From the NCBI RefSeq assembly GCF_025860405.1, contig NZ_CP063785.1, positions 5,147,390 to 5,211,389 on the forward strand: 64,000 nt of DNA, given 5' to 3'. Below are positions 19,411 through 29,244 of this stretch, piece by piece. The notes beneath the pieces were generated by a model. It had not been told where the DNA came from. It made no database searches and saw nothing but the letters and a program-made list of their open reading frames with translations. Each line of letters opens with the position of its first letter. The first letter of the stretch is position 1. The DNA is from Tolypothrix sp. PCC 7712. GTDB taxonomy: Bacteria; Cyanobacteriota; Cyanobacteriia; Cyanobacteriales; Nostocaceae. Position numbers and translations under genes: made by a program.

Positions 19411-20410
19411 GATTGTCTCCATTAAAAATGATTGGTATCAGGTTTTTGCCATCTGCAAAATGTCCTAATGAATTGCATACATTAGACTCTTTTGAAGTTG
19501 GTAAACATTCATCTGCTGAGTTGTTATGCTGTGACCCAAATTTATACAGAAAAGTTGCGTGGGTTTCCCGAATTTAGCAAACTTTTCAAGACAGATTTTG
19601 GATTGAAAGATTGAGATTTAAAAAATGGTAAAAGACCCTAATCTTAACGCCACTTGCTTCTGTTGGTATTTCCCTAAGACCAAAGTAGCTCAACTAAAAA
19701 ACTTGTGTTGCAAAGTTATAAGCAAAGGTAGCTTCTGCTTAGACTTGCTGTAAAATCCATCATCCAAAATTCTGTCTTCCTGTCCCTGCTGTCAAGCCTG
19801 GGGGAAATCTCAAATTGAGAAGTTATTACTCAGCAATCACATGCAGATGCCCACCTGATTTTTGCATACCCTTCCATTATTTAAGTAAAAACTCGGACAG
19901 GCGTAAAGCCTTTGTAAAAACCATACATATATCTGTGAATTTTGTATAAAGTATTGCATTTCAGCATCAAGAACACTTTATCTAACCTAAAGGTAGATGA
20001 CGGCAACTTTTTATACTAATAGTTGTAGGAAATTTAAGCTTTGTTATATCAATTGAGCTTGAAAACCTTTAATAGAAGGCTGTTTCAAGCTGATCAAGCC
20101 ATACTAGCTACGACCATTTAATGTTACAGGCTGTAAACAAACTTCATCTTTTATCGTTGAAGCAGACTGTTGAGAATACAACCCACCAAAGAAGTATTTC
20201 TGAAATGCAATGCAGACATTCAGTAGTCAAATTTCACCTATATAGCCATGTACTTGCTTGATAATTAAAAGTGCGATCGCACTTTTAATCACATCAGCAA
20301 TTTTTTCCATATCAGAAATTTAAAGGAAAAGTGAACCAAGGTAAAACCCTTAAACGTTCCCGTAAAAAATTTATATAGTTCAGTTTCATCCCGGCTATTT
20401 ACCTTTTGCT
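19411..20410. other. 1-kb intergenic region with a perfect 26-bp palindrome
   Basis: No credible gene. It holds the promoter of the PEP-CTERM gene at its left. At 20264-20289 a perfect 26-bp palindrome is centred on a HIP1 octamer (GTGCGATCGCAC flanked by TTTT/AAAA arms). It lies 120 bp beyond the stop of the leftward response-regulator gene and could be a hairpin terminator or a protein-binding site. The rest is AT-rich with no recognised repeat. Confidence 0.5.
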
Positions 20411-21085
20411 CTACTCTCGTAATGAGTAACCAACACCACGCACAGTATAAATTAAGCGTTTTTCTTTATTTTCTTCCAATTTCAGGCGTAAATAGCGAAT
20501 ATAAACTTCAATAATATTAGAATCTCCCATAAAGTCGTAACCCCAAACTTTCTCGAGAATTTGGTCTCTAGTAAACACCTGGCGGGGATGACTCATGAGA
20601 TACTCTAACAGGTCAAATTCTTTTGCGGTTAACTCAATTGCCCGTTTACCGCGAAAGACTTGACGAGTGCGACGGTTTAAACTCAAATCCTCAAACTGGG
20701 AAACATCCTCATCTGTTTCTTGGGTGCGGCGGAGATGGGCGCGAATTCTCGCCAATAGTTCTTCGATGCTAAATGGTTTAACTACATAATCATCAGCACC
20801 AGCATCTAAACCAGCCACGCGATCACTAACTTCATCTTTGGCTGTTAATAAGATCACCGGCATTGAGTTACCAGTGGCGCGCAAACGACGACAGATTTCT
20901 AAACCCGTAAGCCCTGGTAGCATCCAATCGAGAATTGCTAAATCCGGAGACAAGTCTCTTGCCAAGGTCAAGCCGAGGATACCATCATTGGCTACACTTA
21001 CTTGATATCCTTCACTATTCAATTCCAATTCCACAAATCGCGCCAGCTTAACTTCATCTTCAACTAAAAGGATGTGCGCTGTCAT
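20411..21085 (-). CDS. OmpR-family response regulator
   Basis: 224 residues. Receiver: acidic pocket E9/D10, phospho-acceptor D53, T81 and K103. A winged-helix DNA-binding domain (Trans_Reg_C) occupies residues ~127-222, ending in the conserved TVRGVGYSLRE. The start ATG has GAGGA seven bases upstream. No kinase gene is adjacent. From memory the sequence closely resembles the cyanobacterial nitrogen- and glycogen-related regulator NrrA/Rre37, but I could not verify this. No NtcA-type GTA-N8-TAC box was seen in the ~400 bp upstream, so the symbol is left empty. Confidence 0.92.
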   Translation of the reverse strand: MTAHILLVEDEVKLARFVELELNSEGYQVSVANDGILGLTLARDLSPDLAILDWMLPGLTGLEICRRLRATGNSMPVILLTAKDEVSDRVAGLDAGADDYVVKPFSIEELLARIRAHLRRTQETDEDVSQFEDLSLNRRTRQVFRGKRAIELTAKEFDLLEYLMSHPRQVFTRDQILEKVWGYDFMGDSNIIEVYIRYLRLKLEENKEKRLIYTVRGVGYSLRE

Positions 21086-21769
21086 ATTTTTTCCTCAAGT
21101 AGCCTCATCGATGCAGGTAATGGGTAATTGGTGATTGGTAATTGGACTATTCTCAATTCTTTGCCTACAAAGGACAGAGAAATATTGATGTCGTAGTTCA
21201 GGTGTAGGAAGTGATGTTAGCAGCATCTGTATGCTCAACCTCTAAGCAGTTCATAATTTACTTTTATCGATAATTATGGAGAATTTTAGATTAATTGGGA
21301 TATTTCCACCAGCATTTTATCTATTAATATCCCTTAATCTAATTCACGCTGCATCTTTCCCTATTTTTATACCTAGACAATTATATGATTATTTACAAAT
21401 GAGAGTCTGAAAATCTCTCTCCTCTGCTTCTGCTTCTGCGAATCTTACAAATTACGAATTATTAATTACTAGCTTGGCACAACACTAATATTTAGGTATA
21501 ATAATTTTGTGGCACTTGCAGTTAAGGAAACAAGTGCAAACAAAAAAGTGCCCACACACAATTTAACCCCATCCAAAATAGAGAAAAGGGCAAGCAGTGG
21601 GACACAAGACAAATCATTCAAAAACCAATACACAGCATTTTTAAGCCCAAAGGAATAAAGATTAATTTCTAGGCTGTGCGACTTTATATTAAGTAGAGAT
21701 TTGTTTCGGTTCTATGTATTAATTTGTTTCATCAGCTATGTTGTTTTTTCCTAGCATCCTGTAAGCAGA
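21086..21769. other. Intergenic region, nothing recognised
   Basis: 684 bp upstream of the OmpR regulator. It contains a short run of GGTAATTGG-like heptamer variants near 21117-21147 and otherwise unremarkable AT-rich sequence. No ORF, RNA gene or strong hairpin was identified. Confidence 0.45.
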
Positions 21770-21976
21770 TCATTGCTTAGACAAGAGCCTGTTAGTACCT
21801 AGCAGGACTACAATCAGCAATAATAGCTGGATTTGCCAAGGTGCTAATACCAAACTCAAAATAAAACAAATGAATCCAAATACACCAGCGATGTATGCTA
21901 TTTCATCAGTAGATTGTTTAACAAAATAGCCAGTTATCAAAGCGGTACATAGTGGAACCAAAAAAAACAAAGCCAT
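21770..21976 (-). CDS. Small integral membrane protein, function unknown
   Basis: 68 residues, mostly hydrophobic: two to three membrane helices (residues ~2-18, 27-45 and 47-63) separated by a short polar loop with Lys-Gln-Ser-Thr-Asp-Glu. The ATG has AGGA four to five bases upstream. It resembles the many short, uncharacterised membrane proteins of cyanobacteria; I do not recognise a family. Confidence 0.7.
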   Translation of the reverse strand: MALFFLVPLCTALITGYFVKQSTDEIAYIAGVFGFICFILSLVLAPWQIQLLLLIVVLLGTNRLLSKQ

Positions 21977-22217
21977 TTTTCCTAACCTCTGAAATCAAAG
22001 GTGTAACGTTGATATAAACAGATTAAATCTGTTGTTGACAATTGGTTTATTTTACCTCTCTGTAAGATTACCTTACAACAGAGTATGTAAAATAATCATG
22101 TAAAAAATTCATATTTGATAATCATCTGGTAAATTAGCTTAACGCTATTGTGCTGGCATCTGCCGAACGATATAGCATAATTACCTACTAAATTTAAGTT
22201 TTTGATTTAGACACTCA

Positions 22218-24380
22218 ATGCTGAACATTCCTCAATTACTGGCAACTGAACTAGACCTTAAACTTTATCAGGTGCAAAATGCGCTGGAACTTTTAGCAGA
22301 GGGTGCAACAATCCCTTTTATTGCACGCTACCGAAAAGAGCGCACCAATGAAATGGATGAAGTTCAATTGCGTAATTTATCGGATAGGTATACATACTTA
22401 ACAGAATTAGAAGAAAGAAAAGCGGTAATTCTAAATGCGATCGCCAATCAAGGTAAACTCACTGATGAACTAAAAGCGCAGATTACTTCTAGTTTACAAA
22501 AAACAGAACTTGAGGATTTATACTTACCATATAAACAAAAGCGCCGCACCCGCGCTACTATCGCCAGAGAGAAAGGTTTAGAACCACTGGCAGAATTTAT
22601 TAAATCATTGAATGTGAAAAATCCTGTGTCTGCTTCTTTAGAAACAGAAGCAGCTAAATATATTTCGGAAACTCAAGGCGTAAAATCTGCACAAGAAGCG
22701 CTCAAAGGTGCATCTGATATCTTAGCGGAGGAAGTTGCCGAAAGAGCCGAATCAAGGGCATATATTCGGGATTACTTATTAGAATCGGGGATATTTACCT
22801 CTCGGATTAAAGATGAACATCCGGAAGGCACAACGAAATTTGAAATGTACCGCAACTATCAAGCTAAGGTGAAAAATATTGCACCTCATAATATCTTGGC
22901 TTTGTGTCGGGGTGAGGCAGAGGGAGTATTAAATTTTGAAATCGCCTTTGATGAAGATATCGTACTTTCCTACCTCGAATCTCAGGAAATTAAAACCAAA
23001 GTCCGTGCTATTCGCGATTTTTACCAAGGGATGATTAAAGATGCATTTAATCGCTTGATGAAAACTTCTTTAATGGGAGAAGTAATAGCCGAAAAGAAAG
23101 CCTACGCTGATTTTGAGTCGATTAAAACCTTTGAAACGAATTTACGGGAATTGCTATTATCTGCACCTGCAGGGATGAAGCCAACTTTGGCAATTGATCC
23201 TGGGTTTAGAACTGGGTGTAAAGTAGCAGTAATTAACCAAACAGGGAAATTTTTGGAATATCAAGCGGTATTTCCCCATCAAGCAGCAGAACAACGAACT
23301 AAAGCTGCACAAACTCTCAAAAATCTCATTGAAAAGTACAAAATTGAATTAATTGCCATTGGTAACGGTACAGCTTCCCGTGAGACTGAAGAGTTTGTCT
23401 CCCAAGTACTGCAAGCTATGGAACGCAAACCGACAAAGGTAATGGTAAATGAATCGGGTGCATCTATATATTCTGCTAGTAAAGTGGCACTAGAAGAATT
23501 TCCCGATTTAGATGTTACCGTACGTGGTGCCATTAGCATCGGTCGGCGGTTACAAGATCCCTTGGCGGAACTGGTGAAAATTGATCCCAAATCGATTGGT
23601 GTAGGACAATATCAGCACGATGTTGACCAAAAGTTGCTCAAGAAAAAGTTAGATGAAACTGTAGAAAGCTGCGTCAACTATGTCGGTGTAGACTTAAACA
23701 CGGCTTCTAAGGAACTTTTAACTTTTGTCTCGGGAATTACCCCAGCAGTTGCCAATAATATTGTTACCTATCGCAACGAGAACGGAGCCTTTAAAAATCG
23801 CCGTCAATTGTTAAAAGTGCCAAAACTAGGGCCAAAAGCCTTTGAACAAGCAGCAGGGTTCCTGCGGATTCGCAACGGTGAAAATCCCTTGGATAATACA
23901 GCCGTGCATCCAGAAAGTTACTCTGTAGTAGAAGCGATCGCATCTGACCTCAACGTACCATTAAATCAGGTAACCCAAATCGCCGCTAAACTCCAAAAGG
24001 CTAACCTTAAAAAATACGTCACCGATACTGTAGGCGAACCAACACTGCGCGACATCCTCAGCGAACTCGAAAAACCCGGTAGAGATCCTCGTGCTGAGTT
24101 TAAATATGCCACTTTCAAAGAAGGAATTACAGAAATCAAAGATTTACAAGAGGGAATGGAATTAGAAGGTATCATCACCAATGTCGCTAACTTTGGTGCG
24201 TTTGTAGATATCGGCGTACATCAAGATGGCTTAGTACACATCTCCCAACTGGCGGATAGATTCGTTGAAGATCCCAAAAAGATTGTCAAAGTTGGACAAG
24301 TTGTGAAAGTTAGAGTACTAGAAGTCAATGAGAAATTGAAGCGAATTAGTTTGTCAATGAAAGCCGTAAGACAAGGCTAG
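22218..24380 (+). CDS. tex: Tex family RNA-binding transcription accessory protein
   Basis: 720 residues, normal for Tex. In order: an N-terminal helical region with the family phrase EGATIPFIARYRKERT, a YqgF/RNase H-like domain at ~320-450 (LAIDPGFRTGCKVAV), helix-hairpin-helix repeats at ~485-560 (TASKELLTFVSGI) and an S1 RNA-binding domain at ~645-715 (GIITNVANFGAFVDIG). Tex binds nucleic acid and influences transcription and RNA stability. It is followed at 24388-24413 by an inverted repeat (GTGCGTTG/CAACGCAC) lacking a T-tract, then by a ferredoxin gene 74 bp on. Confidence 0.95.
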   Translation: MLNIPQLLATELDLKLYQVQNALELLAEGATIPFIARYRKERTNEMDEVQLRNLSDRYTYLTELEERKAVILNAIANQGKLTDELKAQITSSLQKTELEDLYLPYKQKRRTRATIAREKGLEPLAEFIKSLNVKNPVSASLETEAAKYISETQGVKSAQEALKGASDILAEEVAERAESRAYIRDYLLESGIFTSRIKDEHPEGTTKFEMYRNYQAKVKNIAPHNILALCRGEAEGVLNFEIAFDEDIVLSYLESQEIKTKVRAIRDFYQGMIKDAFNRLMKTSLMGEVIAEKKAYADFESIKTFETNLRELLLSAPAGMKPTLAIDPGFRTGCKVAVINQTGKFLEYQAVFPHQAAEQRTKAAQTLKNLIEKYKIELIAIGNGTASRETEEFVSQVLQAMERKPTKVMVNESGASIYSASKVALEEFPDLDVTVRGAISIGRRLQDPLAELVKIDPKSIGVGQYQHDVDQKLLKKKLDETVESCVNYVGVDLNTASKELLTFVSGITPAVANNIVTYRNENGAFKNRRQLLKVPKLGPKAFEQAAGFLRIRNGENPLDNTAVHPESYSVVEAIASDLNVPLNQVTQIAAKLQKANLKKYVTDTVGEPTLRDILSELEKPGRDPRAEFKYATFKEGITEIKDLQEGMELEGIITNVANFGAFVDIGVHQDGLVHISQLADRFVEDPKKIVKVGQVVKVRVLEVNEKLKRISLSMKAVRQG

Positions 24381-24454
24381 TCGTAGTGTGCGTTGTCGCG
24401 CAGCGCAACGCACCACCAAGAATTCAAAGTATCTTACCTGATGGGTAATAAAAT

Positions 24455-24778
24455 ATGGCAGTTTATCAAGTTCGACTCATCAACTCGACAATGGGGTTAG
24501 ACCGCACTATTCAAGTACCAGATGATCAATATATTCTCGACATAGCAGAAGACAACGGTATTCGCCTACCATCTGGTTGTAAGCAAGGCGAATGTTCTGC
24601 CTGTGTTGCCAAACTCATTAGTGGCGAAGTCGATCAAAGTGAGCAGAAATTTCTTCGTCCCCAGGAAATACAAGCTGGCTATATTGTTACCTGCGTGACT
24701 TATCCCACCTCTGATTGCACTCTCGAAACCCATCAAGAACAAGTTTTATATAAATCTTCGCTTTACTATAAGCAATAA
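24455..24778 (+). CDS. Plant-type [2Fe-2S] ferredoxin
   Basis: 107 residues. Cluster ligands C42, C47, C50 and C80 are in the canonical C-x4-C-x2-C...C pattern (SGCKQGECSAC). It is acidic and soluble, as expected of an electron carrier. Compared with photosynthetic ferredoxin I it has a longer, basic/aromatic C-terminal tail (QVLYKSSLYYK), pointing to one of the low-abundance cyanobacterial isoforms rather than the main PetF. Its partner enzyme is unknown. It lies 74 bp after tex in the same direction. Confidence 0.92.
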   Translation: MAVYQVRLINSTMGLDRTIQVPDDQYILDIAEDNGIRLPSGCKQGECSACVAKLISGEVDQSEQKFLRPQEIQAGYIVTCVTYPTSDCTLETHQEQVLYKSSLYYKQ

Positions 24779-25070
24779 TTTGTTTTAATTAGAGATTTTG
24801 GAATTTATTTATAAACTAAATACTCAGAGCTTCAGATATAAATCAATTGTCAAAAGTTAAGGTTTTCTTTATAAATTGGATTACATAGAATTTTCCATCA
24901 TAATTAAGAATTTTAGCAGAAAACTATCAAATGGTAAAATTACAGCCGAATTTTTCATCCAAACGATAGAACAAGAATCTATCCTCTTATTGATGTACCA
25001 ACAGCTTGATTAGTTCATGATAGTGACATGAAGTTCACACGCTTAATCAACTGTTTCTGAGGTAAAAACA

Positions 25071-25469
25071 ATGTTAGGGCCATTTTTAACAGCAATAGCA
25101 ACAGCTTTGAGTCTATTAATAGTAGATTTAGTTGTACCAGGCGTTAATATTGCTAATTTCCCTGCCGCAATAATTGCAGCATTAGTGATTGGTTTGATTA
25201 ATGGCTCAGTTAAGCCAGTACTTTCTACCTTATCTATGCCGCTTAATTTCTTAAGCTTTGGTGCTTTTTCGCTGGTAGTTAACGGCATTTGTTTCGCTAT
25301 AGCAGCAGCCTTAGTTCCTGGTTTTTCTGCTCACGGAATTCTCGCTTTTATTTTGGGGCCAGTAATTCTCTCTTTTGCTAACACCTTCATTAACAACTAC
25401 TTTGCAGAAAAGAACCTGGCTTTAGGTAGTGGAAATGCAAATAACAAGGGAGAATTACCCTCCAGCTAA
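25071..25469 (+). CDS. Small membrane protein of the phage-holin IV (YvlD/PF04020) family
   Basis: 132 residues with four predicted membrane helices spanning ~3-118 and a polar C-terminal tail. The conserved Asn-Gly in GLINGSVKPVL and the PGF motif after the third helix fit the YvlD-like 4-TMS family. Despite the family name these are chromosomal proteins, probably involved in envelope stress rather than lysis. A Pmp3-like gene follows 147 bp downstream in the same direction, suggesting a shared stress role. Confidence 0.85.
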   Translation: MLGPFLTAIATALSLLIVDLVVPGVNIANFPAAIIAALVIGLINGSVKPVLSTLSMPLNFLSFGAFSLVVNGICFAIAAALVPGFSAHGILAFILGPVILSFANTFINNYFAEKNLALGSGNANNKGELPSS

Positions 25470-25616
25470 TAAGCAGTTATGGTAGAGATACTACTGCTCT
25501 CATGCTTCGCTATCAATTAGCAGTCGTCGAATTAATTTAATTCCGTAAGTAGATTTAATAATTCGGTGACAATCATACAAACGCAAGTACCCACATCAAT
25601 CATTAGAATCAAATCC

Positions 25617-25808
25617 ATGAAATTAACACGCTTACTTCTTGGTCTGTTGTTACCCCCCGTAGGAGTTTTTCTAGAAGTTGGTATTGGCCCAACTCTGATC
25701 ATTAACATCTTGCTCACATTGTTAGGTTGGCTTCCCGGTAGTATTCATGCAGTTTGGGTAATTGCCAAGCATGAGGAGCAATTAAACAGACAGGATGGCA
25801 TCTACTAA
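25617..25808 (+). CDS. YqaE/Pmp3 family small membrane protein
   Basis: 63 residues from the ATG at 25617; the frame opens earlier (25566), but the family's usual length (50-60) and the direct start into the first hydrophobic helix favour this one. Two membrane helices carry the signature LLPPVGVFLEVG followed by NILLTLLGWLPGSIHAVWVI. Pmp3-type proteins modulate membrane potential and are often induced by salt or cold. Confidence 0.9.
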   Translation: MKLTRLLLGLLLPPVGVFLEVGIGPTLIINILLTLLGWLPGSIHAVWVIAKHEEQLNRQDGIY

Positions 25809-26474
25809 CACTGCTAAATTGGTAATGAGTATTAACTAATTCTCGACAAGTAATTACCATTACCAATTTACATATCCATTATTCAAAATGACACTGGTTA
25901 AATTAATTTTGTAGTTAAACACAATTCAGCCAGAAATAAAAGCTCCTATTTAGAACAGTCATCAATTCCCAAATAAAAGCCTTTTTAAATTGTGACTTTT
26001 AATTTTTGATTTTCGGGCTACGGTATCAGGGTTTCATCGAATTTCTCCTCTCAATCAAAGTAATATTAGGGTGGCATTTCTCCACCCTAATTTTCTGTTT
26101 TAAATAATTTCAATTAAACAAAAGTTGTCACCCAAACCCCCAATTTTTTGAAAAATCCGGGGTTATAAATCTTGCTAGAGTGCAATTATATATAGGGTGC
26201 GTTAGCCTTGGCGTAACCCACCGGACATAGCTTATACCATTTGGGAAAAAAAACGCGAAAGATAGGTAGGGGCACGGCACCAGTAAGATATTTGATATGC
26301 CAAAAGATTGCGGATGCCGTGCCCTTACAAAGAATTTATCTGTCGCAAACATTATTTGAATTGGTATTAGATAATGCAGTGCATTACTGAAAATTTTTCT
26401 ACACATAAAACAATATCCCCAACTTATTTAATCAGCCAGGGATATATATCTATGATGGAAAATAAGCAAAGGTA
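25809..26474. other. Intergenic region with a MITE-like repeat
   Basis: 666 bp between convergent genes. Apart from the A-type repeat at 26233-26368, it holds a purine-rich stretch and a short hairpin-rich piece around 26195-26225. A leftward 92-codon frame (26128-26406) runs through the repeat and is not a gene. Confidence 0.5.
26233..26368. repeat. MITE-like dispersed repeat related to the A half of the tandem array
   Basis: About 136 bp. The ends are inverted (ATACCATTTGGGAAAA against the complement of AATACCAATTCAAATAAT), and it shares the internal GGGGCACGGC motif and the CGTCGCAAAC/TGTCGCAAAC near the right end with the units at 12438. It is more diverged than the tandem copies, so it is an older insertion of the same family. 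Confidence 0.75.
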
Positions 26475-27275
26475 TTAAGCAGGGGGAAGTTTGTGCTTAT
26501 CAGCAGTATTATCTTTGTCCTTAAATAATTCTGCCGCCGCTAATAGCAACTCTCTTAAAGCCTGTTTTAGCTGACGTTCCTTTTTCGCGATCGCACTTCC
26601 AGCTTCACCCAGTTTATCATCGAGCTGCGATCGCTTCTGTTCAACTTGAGTAGCGATGTTTTCGGCTTGGGGACGAGCTTGATTATACCAATGCTTTGCG
26701 TCTTCCAAGTAATCTTTAACTTCTTCTGAACGTCCGCCGTAGCGCGCAGCTAAATTAGCTCTCACAATAGCTAGTTGTGCTTGCAGTTGAGCATAGCGCT
26801 TCTTGAGCAAAGCTGCTTCTTCACTATCTTTAATCCCATCAATGACAGAATCAAGCACAGTCTTTGTGGAAGTAGAAGTTTCCTTACCAGTCTCTTCAAT
26901 CTCAGCCAAAATTACATCAACATCTTTTTGGAGTTGTTCTTCTTCACTATCTAGTTGAGACTGTAGCTTTTTAATTTCTGTCTGAGTTTTAGCGATGTTT
27001 TCATGTCGGTGGCTATTCACACCTTCCAATACACCTTCAATAGAAGCTGTTACTTCTTCTTTGATTTCGCTACCTCTTTCTTGGAAAGTTTCAATGACAG
27101 CCGAAAGTGCATCTTTCACAATAGTACGCAGTTCTATAGAACCCGTCTTAAATTCAGAACTGACTTGAGATACTGCGGCTTTCACAATTTCTCTAATGCG
27201 ATCGCTTCTTAGCTGTCCAGTTTCTTTAGCTTGTTGCAAGTCTGCTTGAATTTTCTCTTTGATATTACTAGCCAT
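26475..27275 (-). CDS. Coiled-coil protein of unknown function
   Basis: 266 residues from the ATG at 27275; a TTG at 27281 is in frame. It is almost entirely helical and highly charged, with heptad-like patterns through residues ~75-250, no membrane segment and no Cys. The N-terminal ~70 residues repeat the pattern I-x2-I-V-K-x-A, which suggests amphipathic helices of the apolipoprotein/late-embryogenesis kind. A structural or membrane-surface role is possible but unproven. It is divergent from the small gene at 27453. Confidence 0.75.
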   Translation of the reverse strand: MASNIKEKIQADLQQAKETGQLRSDRIREIVKAAVSQVSSEFKTGSIELRTIVKDALSAVIETFQERGSEIKEEVTASIEGVLEGVNSHRHENIAKTQTEIKKLQSQLDSEEEQLQKDVDVILAEIEETGKETSTSTKTVLDSVIDGIKDSEEAALLKKRYAQLQAQLAIVRANLAARYGGRSEEVKDYLEDAKHWYNQARPQAENIATQVEQKRSQLDDKLGEAGSAIAKKERQLKQALRELLLAAAELFKDKDNTADKHKLPPA

Positions 27276-27452
27276 TTTCAACTCTGGGTATTTAGGTAAT
27301 TTGGATAAAATTTTCTAGATATCATCCTCTATTCACATTATGGTGTAGCCTTTTGGAGTCGGGCACTTCCTTTAGACAGAAAATGACTGGATTTTTCACA
27401 AATTCCCTTTTGTGAGATGATGAATATTTGTTGATACGCAAATAAAGCTCTT

Positions 27453-27677
27453 ATGTGGAAAGTAAATATCACTTGTTCTGGTCAAGCATGGAAAATCTAT
27501 GGTAGTGAATTTAAAGCACTAGCAGATAAATATTCCGGTAATTGCATTACTTCTAAAAAAATGCCAGATGGTCAGCGAATTATGGTATACAAAATTGAGG
27601 ATGTGAGTGACGCTGAGTCTTTTGTGGAAGAATGTCAGCAGTTTGTTGGCTTTACTTCAGATTTTGAATCTTTATAA
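27453..27677 (+). CDS. Small hypothetical protein
   Basis: 74 residues, soluble, with balanced composition and alpha/beta character. It begins with Trp-Lys-Val-Asn and has two Cys (positions 8 and 31) plus a third in EECQQF. The frame is clean, and the cytochrome gene follows 38 bp downstream in the same direction, so the two may be co-transcribed. I do not recognise the family. Confidence 0.65.
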   Translation: MWKVNITCSGQAWKIYGSEFKALADKYSGNCITSKKMPDGQRIMVYKIEDVSDAESFVEECQQFVGFTSDFESL

Positions 27678-27715
27678 AATGCCAGTTGATATAAGTAAAA
27701 AATGATGTTGATTAT

Positions 27716-28063
27716 ATGAAAAAGCAATTAAACAAACTCATAAAGTTGCTATTGATTACTTGTTTAAGCTTGACAAGTATTTTCACATCTTCTGCTCATG
27801 CAGCAGATTTAGTTAATGGCGCACAAATATTCGAGGTTCATTGTGTGGGCTGTCATATTAACGGTGGTAATATTGTCAGGCGTGGTAAGACCTTAAAGAA
27901 AAAAGCTCTCAAGAAATATGGTATGGATTCTCTAGAGGCAATATCATCCATTGTCACCAATGGTAAAAATAATATGTCAGCTTATAAAGACCGCCTCACT
28001 GCAGAGCAAATACAAGATGTTGCGGCTTATGTTTTAGAGCAATCTGCAAAAGACTGGCGTTAA
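27716..28063 (+). CDS. Cytochrome c6-like electron carrier
   Basis: 115 residues. Signal peptide ~1-29 with an AHA|AD cleavage site, so the mature protein (~86 residues) lies in the thylakoid lumen or periplasm. The haem site is CVGCH (C43, C46, H47) and the axial Met is M87 in NGKNNMSAYKDRL. The mature N-terminus (ADLVNGAQIF) and the C-terminus (IQDVAAYVLEQSAKDW) are close to cyanobacterial PetJ. Differences around the haem pocket (NIVRRGKTL) suggest it may be one of the minor c6B/c6C isoforms rather than the principal plastocyanin substitute, so no symbol is given. Confidence 0.9.
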   Translation: MKKQLNKLIKLLLITCLSLTSIFTSSAHAADLVNGAQIFEVHCVGCHINGGNIVRRGKTLKKKALKKYGMDSLEAISSIVTNGKNNMSAYKDRLTAEQIQDVAAYVLEQSAKDWR

Positions 28064-28213
28064 TTTATAATTCATCCTTCCCAAGTGACCTAAGAAAATA
28101 AGGATACAATCCCGTAAATTCATTTAGAAAAAACCGTGAACCAACATTAATTAAAACCCCAGATTTATCCGTAATGTCTTTAATTTTGAATTTAGAATTC
28201 GGAGCGAAGCAAC

Positions 28214-29233
28214 GTGACTCTACCAACAACAAGCTATCTGCAATTCACCCCAGATTTAAATATCTGCCGTATCTTAAATGGAATGTGGCAAGTTTCTGGT
28301 GGACATGGACGCATAAATCCCAAATTCGCAATTGCAACTATGTTCAAATATGTAGATGCAGGCTTTACTACCTGGGATTTAGCAGACCATTATGGCCCCG
28401 CCGAAGATTTAATTGGGGAATTCCGCCGTCAAATTATTGCTACTCGTGGTCAAGAAGCTTTAGCTAATATCCAAGCCTTTACAAAGTGGGTGCCTCGCCC
28501 TGGTAAAATGACCAAAAAAATCGTCGAGGACAATATTAATATTTCCCTCCGCCGGATGGATGTGGAGTCATTAGATTTAATGCAGTTCCATTGGTGGGAA
28601 TATCAAGATAAAAACTACCTCGATGCGCTCAAATATATGGCAGAATTGCAAACTGAGGGCAAAATTAAGCATTTAGCTTTAACTAACTTTGATACTGAAC
28701 ATCTGCAAATTATTGTGGAAGCAGGAATCAAAATAGTTTCTAACCAAGTGCAATTTTCTTTAGTTGACCGTCGTCCAGAAGTAAATATGATCGAGTTTTG
28801 TCAACAGCACGATATCAAATTATTTACTTACGGCACAGTTTGTGGTGGCTTGCTCTCAGAAAAGCATTTAGGTAAACCAGAACCCCGAGGATTTGATCTA
28901 ACCACAGTTAGCTTGAAAAAATATAAAAATATGATTGATGCTTGGGGTGGTTGGCAATTATTTCAAGAGTTGCTTACGACTCTCAAATCTATTGCTGATA
29001 AACACAAAGTCAGTATTTCTAATGTGGCAGTACGCTATATCTTAGATAAGCCATCTGTCGGAGGTGTGATTGTTGGTGCAAGGCTAGGCATATCTGAGCA
29101 TATAGAAGACAACGCCAAAATATTTAGTTTCAACTTAGATGAGGAAGATTTAAATAAGATAGATACAGTGTCTCGCCAATCACGGGATTTATATCAGTTA
29201 ATTGGCGATTGTGGTGATGAATATCGACGATAA
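28214..29233 (+). CDS. Aldo/keto reductase
   Basis: 339 residues from a GTG start with GGAG nine bases upstream. The frame is a TIM-barrel oxidoreductase: catalytic Asp and Tyr in WDLADHYG, catalytic His in LMQFHWWEY, and the C-terminal NADP(H)-binding phrase VGARLGISEHIEDN. It reduces aldehydes or ketones with NADPH; the substrate is unknown. Its stop codon is only 2 bp from the target duplication of a MITE (copy C). Confidence 0.9.
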   Translation: MTLPTTSYLQFTPDLNICRILNGMWQVSGGHGRINPKFAIATMFKYVDAGFTTWDLADHYGPAEDLIGEFRRQIIATRGQEALANIQAFTKWVPRPGKMTKKIVEDNINISLRRMDVESLDLMQFHWWEYQDKNYLDALKYMAELQTEGKIKHLALTNFDTEHLQIIVEAGIKIVSNQVQFSLVDRRPEVNMIEFCQQHDIKLFTYGTVCGGLLSEKHLGKPEPRGFDLTTVSLKKYKNMIDAWGGWQLFQELLTTLKSIADKHKVSISNVAVRYILDKPSVGGVIVGARLGISEHIEDNAKIFSFNLDEEDLNKIDTVSRQSRDLYQLIGDCGDEYRR

Positions 29234-29244
29234 CAATTCACTAT

